Notes: generated by a model from the letters alone, not told the origin. A stretch of DNA of 64,000 nucleotides from Mangrovicoccus sp049603835 (GCA_049603835.1 JBMYSZ010000012.1:39410-103409); one strand, 5' to 3'. Counted from the first letter of the stretch, positions 1 to 8,965 are shown. Numbers and translations: made by a program.

Positions 1-1115
1 ATGGGCGCGGCGAAATCGTGCGGGCCGGGCGCATCCCGGCGCGGCTGGTCTATCACAATGAGGCCTTCGAAAAATCGGTGATCGGCTTCATGCCGCCGCG
101 CGGGGTCTTTAGCCATATCGTCGGCATCGATTTGGTGCGCACCGGGCCGGATGAGTTCTTTGTGCTCGAAGATAACTGCCGCACCCCTTCCGGGGTCAGC
201 TATATGTTGGAAAACCGCGAAATCATGATGCGGATGTTCCCGCAGCTATTCCGCGAAAACCGTATCGCGCCGGTGGAAAACTACCCATCCGTGCTGCGGC
301 GGACTTTGGCCTCTGTGGCGCCGGAGAAATGCGAATCCGATCCTACGGTTTGCGTGCTGACGCCGGGCCATTTCAACAGCGCTTATTACGAACATTCCTT
401 CTTGGCGGATCTGATGGGGGTCGAGCTGGTCGAAGCGCCGGATCTGTTTGTGGATGGCGATTTCTGCTATATGCGCACGACCGAAGGCCCGAAAAAGGTC
501 GATGTGATTTATCGCCGGATTGATGATGCTTTCATCGATCCGCTGTGCTTCCGGCCTGACAGTATGCTGGGTGTGCCGGGGCTGATGAATGTCTATCGCT
601 CGGGCGGGATCACCATTGCTTCGGCCCCTGGGGCGGGCGTCGCCGATGATAAGGCGATTTATACCTATGTGCCTGACATGGTGCGCTTCTATCTGGGCGA
701 AGAGCCGATCTTGAAGAATGTGCCCACCTGGAAATGCGGCGAGCCCGAAGACTATGCCTATGTGATGGCAAATCTAGAGGATATCGTCGTCAAAGAGGTG
801 CATGGCTCTGGCGGCTATGGCATGTTGATTGGCCCCCGCGCCACCAAAGGCGAGATCGAGGCGTTCGCCGCTAAGCTGCGGGAAAAGCCGGAAAATTATA
901 TTGCGCAGCCAACCTTGGCCCTATCCACCTGTCCGACTTTTGTGAATGAAGGCATCGCGCCACGCCATGTGGATTTGCGGCCTTTCTGCTTGGTTGGGGA
1001 GCAGGTCGAATTGGTCCCTGGCGGGCTGACACGTGTGGCGCTGACCGAAGGCTCTTTGGTGGTGAATTCCTCTCAGGGCGGCGGCGTGAAAGATACTTGG
1101 GTTTTGGCGGAATAG
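1..1115 (+). CDS. Circularly permuted ATP-grasp protein of the Anbu module, 5' end missing
   Basis: The frame is open from base 3, so the gene starts upstream of the window; the GTG at 18 is internal. About 370 residues are present against roughly 470 usual for the circularly permuted ATP-grasp type 2 family (DUF404/DUF407), so about 100 N-terminal residues are missing. Family-like segments are VLEDNCRTPSGVSYMLENR near the start and VVKEVHGSGGYGMLIGP and HVDLRPF towards the end, which would carry nucleotide and metal ligands. Proteins of this family are predicted peptide ligases that form amide bonds using ATP. An alpha-E gene follows 4 bases later, then a transglutaminase and Anbu. The substrate is unknown. 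Confidence 0.88.
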   Translation, partial: GRGEIVRAGRIPARLVYHNEAFEKSVIGFMPPRGVFSHIVGIDLVRTGPDEFFVLEDNCRTPSGVSYMLENREIMMRMFPQLFRENRIAPVENYPSVLRRTLASVAPEKCESDPTVCVLTPGHFNSAYYEHSFLADLMGVELVEAPDLFVDGDFCYMRTTEGPKKVDVIYRRIDDAFIDPLCFRPDSMLGVPGLMNVYRSGGITIASAPGAGVADDKAIYTYVPDMVRFYLGEEPILKNVPTWKCGEPEDYAYVMANLEDIVVKEVHGSGGYGMLIGPRATKGEIEAFAAKLREKPENYIAQPTLALSTCPTFVNEGIAPRHVDLRPFCLVGEQVELVPGGLTRVALTEGSLVVNSSQGGGVKDTWVLAE

Positions 1116-1119
1116 GGCA

Positions 1120-2073
1120 ATGCTGAGTAGAACGGCGGATAATCTCTATTGGCTGGCCCGTTATCTGGAACGGGCCGAGACAATGGCACGGCTTTGCGAA
1201 GTCGGAACAAGAATGCAGCTAATGCCGGATGCGGCCGAAGGCTATCGCAGTGAATGGGAAAGCATCCTGCAGGCCAGCGGTATGGCCGAAGGCTTTGACC
1301 GGAAATACAAAGATGCGGATGAGCGTAGCCTTGTCACCTATCTTTTCTTTGACCGGGAAAATCCGTCCTCTGTGGCCTGCTGCTTGGAAAATGCGCGGGA
1401 AAATGCCCGAATTGTGCGCACAGCGATCACCAGCCCGGTTTGGGATGCGCTGAATGTGGCCTATCAGGAAATGCGCGGTTTTCAGCGTCAGGCGCGCTCA
1501 GAGCTGGATGTCACCGAGCTAACCGAATGGACCAGCCGGCATACGGCCTTGGTCCAGGGGGCGATGATTGGCACTATGCTACGCAATGACGGGCATGATT
1601 TCCTCAATCTCGGCTATTCCCTGGAGCGGGCAGATAATACCGCGCGCTTCTTGGATGTGAAATATTACGTGCTGCTGCCGGATGCGGGCTATGTGGGCTC
1701 GGGGCTGGATAATTACCAATGGACGGTTGTGCTGCGAGCCACCCAAATGCACCGGTCTTTCCATTGGGCTTATGGTGGCGATGTCACCGCGTCGAAAATC
1801 TTGGATATGCTGATCTTGAATCCGCAATGCCCGCGCTCTTTGCTGGCTTGTGTCCAAGATGCGGTGGATCACCTGGATCGCTTGGGGCGCGGCTATAAAC
1901 GCAGCACCGAAGCGCAAAGCTTTGCCCGTGGATTGCTGGCGGAGCTAATGGAAACACGGGTGCGCGATATCTTTGACGAGGGCGTGCATGAATTCTTGAC
2001 TCGGTTCAAAGAAGATGTGGCCAAGCTGGGCGGGCTGGTGCACCAGTCTTATTTACGCGGGGTGGCGACATGA
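1120..2073 (+). CDS. Alpha-E domain protein (DUF403)
   Basis: This 317-residue, largely helical protein opens with SRTADNLYWLARYLERAE, the hallmark start of the alpha-E family. Alpha-E proteins almost always sit beside circularly permuted ATP-grasp and transglutaminase genes and are thought to help in peptide or amide metabolism; no biochemical activity is established. The gene follows the ATP-grasp stop after 4 bases and shares an ATGA overlap with the next gene at 2070, indicating translational coupling. No signal peptide or membrane segment is seen, so a cytoplasmic location is inferred. Confidence 0.92.
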   Translation: MLSRTADNLYWLARYLERAETMARLCEVGTRMQLMPDAAEGYRSEWESILQASGMAEGFDRKYKDADERSLVTYLFFDRENPSSVACCLENARENARIVRTAITSPVWDALNVAYQEMRGFQRQARSELDVTELTEWTSRHTALVQGAMIGTMLRNDGHDFLNLGYSLERADNTARFLDVKYYVLLPDAGYVGSGLDNYQWTVVLRATQMHRSFHWAYGGDVTASKILDMLILNPQCPRSLLACVQDAVDHLDRLGRGYKRSTEAQSFARGLLAELMETRVRDIFDEGVHEFLTRFKEDVAKLGGLVHQSYLRGVAT

Positions 2074-2918
2074 GACTGAAGATTTCCCACATGACCCATT
2101 ATAGCTATGAGCCCGAGCGCCGCCGCATGGTGCAAAGCCTTCGCTTGGAACCGGCGCCATCTGCATCGCAGCGGATCCTGTCTTGGTCTATCGAAAGCAG
2201 TGGCGGCCAGATGGGCGCGCGCTTTTTGGACGGGGCGGGGGATTTGATCACCACATTATCCGTGCCTGGCCCGGTGGAAAAGGTGAGCATCACGGTCACG
2301 GGCGAGGTGGAAACCCGCGATACAAATGGTGTGCTGCGCAATCACAAAGAGAAGACTCCGCCACTGACCTATCTGGTGGGAACGCGGTTTATTCGCTCTG
2401 ATGCGGCGATCAAAGCCTTGGCAGCCGATGCAGTGGACGGGATCGATAAGAAAAACTCTCTGGATCGGGCGCATGCTCTGAGTGCGGCGGTGGCTGCGGC
2501 GGTGAAATATACGCCGGGCAGCACAAATAGCGATACAACAGCGGCAGAGGCGGTCGAGGCCGGTGAGGGCGTGTGCCAAGATCATGCGCATGTGTTGATT
2601 TCCGCCGCGCAAGTCCTGGATATGCCAGCGCGCTATGTGGCGGGCTATATGTATTCCACCCTGGAAGACACGGGCGAAAGCACCGACGAAGAAGGCGAGG
2701 TCTTTAGCGAGGCCAGTCATGCTTGGGCGGAGATTTGGGTTGAGGGTCTTGGCTGGGTTGGCTTCGATCCCTCTAATGAATGCTGCCCGGATGAACGCTA
2801 TGTGCGGCTCTGTTCTGGGCGCGACGCCTTTGATGCGGCGCCGTTACGCGGCATGGCGGTGGGATTTGGCGATGAACATCTCGACGTATTGGTGGACGTC
2901 GACGCCATTCAGCAGTAA
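2070..2918 (+). CDS. Transglutaminase-like cysteine protease/amidase family protein
   Basis: The 282-residue protein has the N-terminal beta domain seen in bacterial transglutaminase-like proteins (about residues 1-100), followed by a transglutaminase core. The catalytic triad is visible as Cys169 (GEGVCQDHAH), His217 (SHAWAEIWV) and Asp233 (GFDPSNE). In this gene neighbourhood the enzyme is predicted to cleave or transfer amide bonds, possibly acting on the product of the ATP-grasp ligase. It overlaps the alpha-E stop by four bases (ATGA). No secretion signal is visible. Whether it acts as protease or transferase cannot be told from sequence. Confidence 0.92.
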   Translation: MRLKISHMTHYSYEPERRRMVQSLRLEPAPSASQRILSWSIESSGGQMGARFLDGAGDLITTLSVPGPVEKVSITVTGEVETRDTNGVLRNHKEKTPPLTYLVGTRFIRSDAAIKALAADAVDGIDKKNSLDRAHALSAAVAAAVKYTPGSTNSDTTAAEAVEAGEGVCQDHAHVLISAAQVLDMPARYVAGYMYSTLEDTGESTDEEGEVFSEASHAWAEIWVEGLGWVGFDPSNECCPDERYVRLCSGRDAFDAAPLRGMAVGFGDEHLDVLVDVDAIQQ

Positions 2919-2974
2919 ATCCCGCGCGGGGTGACTTAGGACGACAAATTCGGTCCGCGGGGAAGAGGTGTTCC

Positions 2975-3703
2975 ATGACCTATTGTGTAGGGTTGAAGCT
3001 GAATGCAGGCCTGGTGCTGCTCAGCGATACACGGACCAATGCGGGGCTCGATAATATCGCCTGTTTCCGCAAGATGTTCACATTTGAACTGCCGGGCGAG
3101 CGGATCATCACGATCTTGACCGCAGGTAGCCTGTCGGTGACGCAAACGGCTATGGCTGTGCTGCAAGAGGCGGTGGATGATCCTGATAGCAATGAGGAAA
3201 CCAATATCCTCAAAGCTCGTTCCATGCTGCATGTGGCGCGGATTGTCGGCCAGGTCCTGTCGGATGTGACAGCGGATGTTTCGTCAAAGCTGGAACGCAT
3301 GAGCCAAAATGGTGCATCGGCCAGTTTGCTATTGGCGGGGCAGCGCAGAGGCGGCGAGCAGCGGCTGTTCTTGATCTATCAAGAGGGCAATTTCATCGAG
3401 GCGACATCGGACACGCCTTATCTGCAAATCGGCGAGCATAAATATGGCAAACCGATTTTGGATCGGGTTGTGCGGCCAGAAACCAGCCTGGCGGATGCGC
3501 AAAAGGCTGTGCTTTTGTCGATGGATTCGACCCTGCGCTCGAATCTGTCCGTGGGGATGCCGCTAGATCTGATGGTGATTGAGGCGGATACGCTGAAAGT
3601 CACCGAAGAACGCCGGATCGACGCGGATGATCCTGTGTTCCGGGAAATGAGCCAAGCCTGGTCGGCGGCGCTGCGCGATGCCTTTACCGGGATCGTGGTC
3701 TAG
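2975..3703 (+). CDS. anbu: Anbu (ancestral beta subunit) proteasome-like peptidase
   Basis: The protein has 242 residues and resembles a proteasome beta subunit without a propeptide: removing Met1 would expose Thr2 as the N-terminal nucleophile. The supporting Asp18 (LLSDTRTN) and Lys33 (CFRKMF) stand at the proteasome/HslV-type positions. Anbu proteins form open ring- or helix-like assemblies and typically co-occur with exactly the three genes upstream here. The start at 2975 is fixed by the need for Thr at position 2, with AAGAGGTG upstream. The 56-base gap to the transglutaminase gene fits one operon. No dedicated ATPase partner is visible nearby. Physiological substrates are unknown. Confidence 0.93.
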   Translation: MTYCVGLKLNAGLVLLSDTRTNAGLDNIACFRKMFTFELPGERIITILTAGSLSVTQTAMAVLQEAVDDPDSNEETNILKARSMLHVARIVGQVLSDVTADVSSKLERMSQNGASASLLLAGQRRGGEQRLFLIYQEGNFIEATSDTPYLQIGEHKYGKPILDRVVRPETSLADAQKAVLLSMDSTLRSNLSVGMPLDLMVIEADTLKVTEERRIDADDPVFREMSQAWSAALRDAFTGIVV

Positions 3704-3750
3704 GGGCAGGGCGGCTTAGAGCAGCAAGGGGTCCGCAGCAGCGCCCAAAG

Positions 3751-4701
3751 TCAGGCGCTGCGGGCTGGGATGGCTTCGGCCAGAAAAGCTAGGCTGTCAT
3801 CTAGGACTTTATCGCGGATATGGGCGCGCTCCATCAGCACTTCGTGGTGGCCACCCTCCACCATTTGCAGCTGCCCAATGCTCCAACGGCTGGTGAAATC
3901 AGTGATCCGCGCGGCATTAACGATCTGCTCTTTGCTGCCAAGAAAAGTGAGCGTTGGAATGGATAATTCGCCAATCGCAGCCAGATCATCGGTTTCGATA
4001 ATCGCTTGACGCAGCCATTCTAGGGTCGGGCCACCAATGCCTAGTTCCGGGTGGCTGCGTAACTGGCTTTGTAACCAGCGATAGGTCTTAGCGCAGCTGG
4101 TCAGCAAATTATCCTCGGGATCGGCCACCAGCACATAGGTTTCGCGTTTGGTCGAAGGCACCAGCCAATGGCCCATACCGAATTTCACCGCCAGGCTAGG
4201 CAGGATCCGCGCCAAAGGGCGCAAAGCGGGCGAAATATTGATCCCCCACATGGGCCCAGTGAAAAGCGCCGCCTCGGCGGGGAAGCCGTTCAACAAAGCT
4301 CGCAATGCGATGCAGCCGCCCATGGAATGGGCCAGGATGGTCCAAGGTTTGGGCAGATTTTCCCGCTCGGCGAACTCCACAAGCGCCGCCACATCGGTTT
4401 GGTAGTCCGGGAAGCCGCCCACATGTCCCAGGGCGGGATCAGGCAGCAGCCGATCCGACAGCCCCTGGCCGCGCCAATCAATACAGGCCACCGACCAGCC
4501 CGCCGCCGAAAGATAGGCCCCAACCGGGCCATATTTTTCCAGATACTCGGTGCGGCCGGTGAAAATGAACACTGTTCCCAAAGGCCCCGTGCCTAAAACA
4601 CCGGCACGGAGTTTCACACCATCGTTACTCATCACCCAAGCCGCGCGGGTATCCGGCGCAGTTTCAGTAACGTCAAAAAAGAAAGGAGCCTCTATGTCCA
4701 A
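3751..4701 (-). CDS. Alpha/beta hydrolase, lysophospholipase/monoacylglycerol-lipase type
   Basis: A 316-residue alpha/beta hydrolase with the nucleophile elbow AHSMGG (Ser126) and the terminal His in GGHHEVLME (about 285/286). The acid position, usually Asp in a GxxDxIV motif, reads GSKEQIV, so Glu258 may replace Asp. The oxyanion region FTGRTEYLEKYGP near residue 48 resembles PldB-like lipases. No signal peptide is seen. The start chosen is TTG at 4701 because no ATG lies near the conserved N-terminus; this is the weakest part of the call. It lies only 8 bases downstream of the SCP2 gene and is likely cotranscribed. Lipid substrate is inferred from family only. Confidence 0.85.
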   Translation of the reverse strand: MDIEAPFFFDVTETAPDTRAAWVMSNDGVKLRAGVLGTGPLGTVFIFTGRTEYLEKYGPVGAYLSAAGWSVACIDWRGQGLSDRLLPDPALGHVGGFPDYQTDVAALVEFAERENLPKPWTILAHSMGGCIALRALLNGFPAEAALFTGPMWGINISPALRPLARILPSLAVKFGMGHWLVPSTKRETYVLVADPEDNLLTSCAKTYRWLQSQLRSHPELGIGGPTLEWLRQAIIETDDLAAIGELSIPTLTFLGSKEQIVNAARITDFTSRWSIGQLQMVEGGHHEVLMERAHIRDKVLDDSLAFLAEAIPARSA

Positions 4702-4709
4702 ACCGTTCC

Positions 4710-4997
4710 CTAACTTAGGGCAGAGCCAAGTTTCATCGCCGCGCCCATATCGCCATCGATTTTCAACCGACCGGACATAAAGGCGCTGGTTGGGTCCAAA
4801 TCCCCAGCCATCATTTGCTCAAACGTGTCTTGGCTGGCGGTTAGGGTGACATCCGTGTCGTCATCACTGGCCCGGACACCGCCGCCATCAACCACAATTT
4901 CACCTTCATCCTCGATGACGAATTTAGCGCTTCCGTCAAAGCCTTCGGGTAGTTTTTCTTGCAGGGCCGCGACGGCGCCTTCGATCACTTTGCTCAT
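4710..4997 (-). CDS. SCP2 sterol-binding-fold protein
   Basis: A 95-residue protein consisting of one SCP2 (sterol carrier protein 2) domain. It shows the typical VTLTASQDTFEQMMAGDLDP stretch and the closing FMSGRLKIDGDMGAAMKL helix. Such small bacterial SCP2 proteins bind hydrophobic ligands; the ligand here is unknown. The domain is complete for the short stand-alone form. It starts divergently from the TPR gene, 63 bases away, and precedes the lipase-like hydrolase by 8 bases, which suggests a shared role in lipid handling (inference). Confidence 0.9.
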   Translation of the reverse strand: MSKVIEGAVAALQEKLPEGFDGSAKFVIEDEGEIVVDGGGVRASDDDTDVTLTASQDTFEQMMAGDLDPTSAFMSGRLKIDGDMGAAMKLGSALS

Positions 4998-5060
4998 TTC
5001 GCCTCCATGATGGGTGTTAAACCAATGGTCTTTCGTTTTTTCCGCGTTATGGTGACTAGT

Positions 5061-5618
5061 ATGAGAAGTGTCAGCACAGTTTTCAAATCCGCAATACTGG
5101 TTTTCCTGAGTGCCGTTGCGTCTTTTGACGCAGCAGCGGAAACTCCGACCATTTCAGAGCTTTTGGACCAATTATCTAATCCAGAAACTGAAAATTGGCG
5201 TGAGCTGGAGGATAAAATCTGGCGCGAATGGTCGCGCTCGGGCTCGCCTGCGATGGATTTACTGCTCAAACGCGGGCGCGACGCTATGGAGGCCGAGGAT
5301 GCCGAGGCCGCGATCGAGCATTTCACAGCCTTGATCGATCATGCGCCCGATTTTGCCGAGGCGTGGAATGCCCGCGCCGAAGCTTATTACAAATCGCAGA
5401 AAATGGGTCCGGCGCTAGAGGATCTGCGCCATACCCTGGCGTTAAACCCGCAGCATTTCGGTGCTTTGACCGGTTTGGCGGTGATTTTGCGCGAGCTGGA
5501 TCAGAAGGCCCTGTCCCTTGAGGCATACAAAGCGAGTGAGGCTATACATCCGCACCGCGCCAACGTAAGAGAGGCCATCGAGCAGCTTGAAAAGGAACTG
5601 GGCGGCAGCACGCTTTGA
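5061..5618 (+). CDS. Secreted tetratricopeptide-repeat protein
   Basis: With the start at 5061 the product has 185 residues and a clear signal peptide (SAILVFLSAVASFDAAAE), followed by TPR helices over roughly residues 70-160 (motifs such as EAWNARAEAYYKSQKMGPAL and NPQHFGALTGLAVIL). In-frame ATGs also lie at 5007, 5025 and 5049; 5061 was chosen because it places the signal peptide at the N-terminus and has GGTGA six bases upstream. TPR domains mediate protein contacts; a periplasmic scaffold role is inferred. The helicase gene starts 24 bases downstream. Confidence 0.85.
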   Translation: MRSVSTVFKSAILVFLSAVASFDAAAETPTISELLDQLSNPETENWRELEDKIWREWSRSGSPAMDLLLKRGRDAMEAEDAEAAIEHFTALIDHAPDFAEAWNARAEAYYKSQKMGPALEDLRHTLALNPQHFGALTGLAVILRELDQKALSLEAYKASEAIHPHRANVREAIEQLEKELGGSTL

Positions 5619-5642
5619 CGTCGCCCCTTCCGGGGACAGGGA

Positions 5643-8636
5643 ATGGCCCAAACAGGCAGGGTGACGGCGGTTTTAGGACCGACCAATACCGGCAAAACCC
5701 ATTACGCCATCGAGCGTATGCTAGCCCATCGCACGGGTGTGATCGGCTTGCCGCTGCGGCTCTTGGCGCGCGAAGTCTATGACCGAATTGTTGCGATGCG
5801 CGGCCCGTCGGTGGTGGCCCTTGTCACCGGCGAAGAACGAATCGTTCCCGAGCGGGCGCAATATTGGGTCTGCACCGTCGAGGCCATGCCCGTGGGGCTG
5901 GCCACGGATTTTGTGGCGATTGATGAAATCCAGCTTTGCGCCGATCCCGAACGAGGCCATGTGTTCACCGACCGGCTGTTAAATGCCCGCGGTCTGCATC
6001 AAACGATGTTTTTGGGCAGCCAGACCATGCGCGGCGCAATCAATTCGCTGGTGGATCATGTGCATTTCGAAAGCCGCGAACGGTTTTCCGATCTGTCCTA
6101 TGTGGGCAGTAAGAAAATCAGCCGCATGCCCAGCCGCTCGGCGATTGTCGGCTTTTCGGTGGATAATGTTTACGCCATTGCCGAAGTCCTGCGGCGCCTG
6201 AAAGGCGGCTCTGCGGTGGTTATGGGGGCGCTAAGCCCGCGCACCCGCAATGCCCAGGTTGAGATGTACCAAAATGGCGATGTGGATTATCTGGTGGCCA
6301 CGGATGCGATCGGCATGGGGCTGAACCTGGATATCCATCATGTGGCCTTTTCCTCGACCCGCAAATTCGATGGCCGCCGCATGCGCGATTTGATGCCCAT
6401 CGAGCTGGCGCAAATCGCCGGGCGCGCCGGGCGTCACACGCAAAATGGCACTTTTGGCGTCACAGGTGAGGCAAGACCGTTACACGAAGATTTAGCCGAG
6501 GCAATTATCGATTCGCGTTTTGCGCCGGTCAAGAAATTGCACTGGCGAAATGGGCGTTTAGAATTCGGCAGCCTTGGGGCGCTCATCGGGTCGCTGGAAA
6601 TGCATACCAGCGATGAATGGTTGACCCGTGCCCGCGATGCGTATGATGTGCTGGCCCTGAAAGAGCTTGCCTCTAGTATCGATGTGCGAAACCGGGCTAA
6701 CAACCCGAAATCTATACGGCTTTTGTGGGATGTGTGCCGCATTCCCGATTTTCGCGGCATCTCCACAACCGAGCATTCGAGCCTGTTAGAGCGGATTTTC
6801 CATGATTTGCACGACACCGGCCGGATCAGTGATGCCTGGTTGACCGAGCAGGTTCGCCGCATTGATCGGGTCGAAGGGGATATCGACACTCTGTCGAAAA
6901 GGTTAGCATATATCCGCACTTGGACCTATGTGGCTCAACGCAAAGGCTGGCTAGATAACGAAAGCCATTGGCGGGAGGTCACGCGGGATGTAGAAGACCG
7001 CCTATCGGATGCGCTTCACGCGCGATTGACACAAAGATTTGTAGACCGGCGGACATCTGTTTTGTTGCGCCGGTTGAAGCAGAAGGAGAGCCTCGTGGCT
7101 GAGGTGAATGACAAAGGCGAAGTGACTGTCGAAGGCCAATTCGTCGGACGGCTAGAAGGTTTCCGCTTCAGCCAAGATAAGACCGCCACGGCGGATGAGG
7201 CAAAAACTCTGCGTCAGGCAAGCCTTGCGGCTTTGACGCCAGAATTTCATTTGCGCGCGGATCGTTTTTATAACGCACCAGATACTGAAATTGATTTCAC
7301 CGACCAAGGTGGTTTGATGTGGGGCGAACATGCGGTGGGCAAGCTTGTTGCAGGGGCGGAACCGCTCAAGCCTCAGGTCAGCGCATTTGTGGATGACGAG
7401 GCCGGGCCCGATGTGGCGCAAAAGGTCCAGCGCCGTTTGCAGCATTTCATTGATCGCAAAATCGCGGCGGCTTTTGAGCCGCTGATCGGGATGAGCAAGG
7501 ATGAGGCGCTGACAGGTTTGGCGCGTGGCTTTGCGTTCCAAATGGCCGAAGCCCACGGGATCTTGACCCGTGATAAGGTCGCCAATGATGTGAAGGCCTT
7601 GGATCAAGAGGCGCGGGGCCTGTTGCGCAAGCATGGGGTCCGCTTTGGCCAGTTCACGATCTTTATGCCGCTCTTGCTGAAACCGGCGCCAACCCGTCTG
7701 CGTTTGGTGCTTTGGTCGCTGCAAAAGGATCTGGCTGAATTTCCTGCGGCGCCGCCGCCGGGTTTGGTCACGATCCCCACGGATCAACAGGCCGATGCCG
7801 ATTATCACACCATGTCGGGCTATCGCGCGGCAGGCGAACGGGCAATCCGCATCGATATGTTGGAACGTTTGGCAGATTTGTTGCGCCCGATGGATAGCCG
7901 CGGCGGGTTTGAGGCCACGCCGGATATGCTGTCGATCACCGGTATGACGCTTGAGCAATTCGCAAATCTGATGGAAGGTTTGGGCTATAAGGCCGAGCGC
8001 GGCGAGCGTGAAAAGCAAAAGCCAGAGCCGAAAACCGCCGAGGCGACAAGCGAAGCAGAGGCTCCGGCGACCGAAGAAAACGCTGAAGCTGCGGTAGAAG
8101 CAGCGGCAGAACCGGTCGCAGAAGACGCAGCGCAAACCCCTGACGCAGAAGCCCCAGCTGAGGCTGAAGCCCCGGTAGAGGCTGCGGCAGAACCTGTGTC
8201 GGAACAGGAAACAGCAACAGCGGAGCCTGCAGAAGCCGAAGCTGAGGCCGAAACCGAAGCGGCACCGGCGGACGAAACCGCAGGCGAGATGGTGCAAGAA
8301 GTCTTCTTCACCTTCACCTGGGCCCCGCGCCGTCGCAATCACGGTGATCGTGGCCAGGGTCGCGGGCGTAACCGCCAAGACGGCGGCGGCCAGCGCAGCC
8401 GTGGCGATGATAGCGGCAAGCCAGGCAATCGCCGGGGCGGCCAAAATCAGGGCAAATCCCAGGGCGATGGCCCGGGCGGTAAGTCCAAATTCAAAGGCAA
8501 GGGCGGCAAACGTCCGCCGCGCGAAGATAAAAAGGGCGGACCCAAGGTCTATGCCGCGAAACCTCCGCGCAAAGAAAAGCCGATCGATCCGGATAACCCT
8601 TTCGCCGCTCTGGCCGCGCTGAAGGATAAAAGCTGA
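5643..8636 (+). CDS. Suv3-like DExH RNA helicase with Ala/Glu- and Gly/Arg-rich tail
   Basis: This 997-residue superfamily 2 helicase has Walker A GPTNTGKTH (residues 12-20), a DEIQ motif II near residue 94 and a motif VI QIAGRAGRH near residue 260, which is the Suv3/mitochondrial RNA helicase arrangement. The region to about residue 790 matches the alphaproteobacterial Suv3-like helicase-related family. The tail is low complexity: residues about 800-880 are rich in Ala/Glu/Pro, and about 895-970 rich in Gly, Arg, Lys and Gln, as in RNA-binding RGG-type tails. The S4-domain gene starts 2 bases after the stop, suggesting a joint role in RNA structure or ribosome maintenance (inference). Confidence 0.92.
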   Translation: MAQTGRVTAVLGPTNTGKTHYAIERMLAHRTGVIGLPLRLLAREVYDRIVAMRGPSVVALVTGEERIVPERAQYWVCTVEAMPVGLATDFVAIDEIQLCADPERGHVFTDRLLNARGLHQTMFLGSQTMRGAINSLVDHVHFESRERFSDLSYVGSKKISRMPSRSAIVGFSVDNVYAIAEVLRRLKGGSAVVMGALSPRTRNAQVEMYQNGDVDYLVATDAIGMGLNLDIHHVAFSSTRKFDGRRMRDLMPIELAQIAGRAGRHTQNGTFGVTGEARPLHEDLAEAIIDSRFAPVKKLHWRNGRLEFGSLGALIGSLEMHTSDEWLTRARDAYDVLALKELASSIDVRNRANNPKSIRLLWDVCRIPDFRGISTTEHSSLLERIFHDLHDTGRISDAWLTEQVRRIDRVEGDIDTLSKRLAYIRTWTYVAQRKGWLDNESHWREVTRDVEDRLSDALHARLTQRFVDRRTSVLLRRLKQKESLVAEVNDKGEVTVEGQFVGRLEGFRFSQDKTATADEAKTLRQASLAALTPEFHLRADRFYNAPDTEIDFTDQGGLMWGEHAVGKLVAGAEPLKPQVSAFVDDEAGPDVAQKVQRRLQHFIDRKIAAAFEPLIGMSKDEALTGLARGFAFQMAEAHGILTRDKVANDVKALDQEARGLLRKHGVRFGQFTIFMPLLLKPAPTRLRLVLWSLQKDLAEFPAAPPPGLVTIPTDQQADADYHTMSGYRAAGERAIRIDMLERLADLLRPMDSRGGFEATPDMLSITGMTLEQFANLMEGLGYKAERGEREKQKPEPKTAEATSEAEAPATEENAEAAVEAAAEPVAEDAAQTPDAEAPAEAEAPVEAAAEPVSEQETATAEPAEAEAEAETEAAPADETAGEMVQEVFFTFTWAPRRRNHGDRGQGRGRNRQDGGGQRSRGDDSGKPGNRRGGQNQGKSQGDGPGGKSKFKGKGGKRPPREDKKGGPKVYAAKPPRKEKPIDPDNPFAALAALKDKS

Positions 8637-8638
8637 TC

Positions 8639-8965
8639 ATGAGCCAGAGCCAAGACGCCACCCGGCAACGCGTGGATAAATGGCTCTGGTTCGCGCGCTT
8701 CTTCAAAACTCGAACTCTGGCCGCCGAAAAGGTGACCGGAGGCAAGCTGCGGATCAATGGCAGCAAAATCCGCAAAGCTTCGGCTCAGGTGGGGCCAGGG
8801 GATATGTTGACCTTTGTGCAAGCCGGAAAGGTGCGCTTGATCCGGGTCGAAGCTATGGCGGAGCGTCGCGGATCTGCACAAGAGGCGCAAAAGCTCTATA
8901 CAGACCTTGACCTCGCCGCAAATGCAGAGCAGTCAGGCGCCTCAGCGTCGTCAGACCGCAGCTAA
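8639..8965 (+). CDS. S4 RNA-binding domain protein, Hsp15/HslR-like
   Basis: A 108-residue protein with an N-terminal S4 domain (RVDKWLWFARFFKTRTLAAE, then GGKLRINGSKIRKASAQV), the fold used by Hsp15 to bind stalled 50S subunits carrying nascent chains. The conserved start of Hsp15 (RLDKWLW) is matched closely. A short charged tail follows from about residue 85. It starts 2 bases after the helicase stop, so it is certainly cotranscribed. Function as a ribosome-rescue or rRNA-binding factor is inferred from the family. Confidence 0.92.
   Translation: MSQSQDATRQRVDKWLWFARFFKTRTLAAEKVTGGKLRINGSKIRKASAQVGPGDMLTFVQAGKVRLIRVEAMAERRGSAQEAQKLYTDLDLAANAEQSGASASSDRS

Noticed and set aside
18..1115. 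A GTG start at base 18 for the ATP-grasp gene
   Set aside because: The frame is open to base 3 upstream and the protein lacks about 100 residues of its family, so the true start is before the window.
2921..2930. CCCGCGCGGG palindrome between the transglutaminase and Anbu genes
   Set aside because: It is short, GC-only and lacks a T-run, so it is likely chance in GC-rich DNA.
7152..8444. Long open frame on the minus strand inside the helicase gene
   Set aside because: It is antisense to a well-supported helicase, and its composition (Cys/Arg/Phe-rich) is that of a GC-skewed shadow frame.
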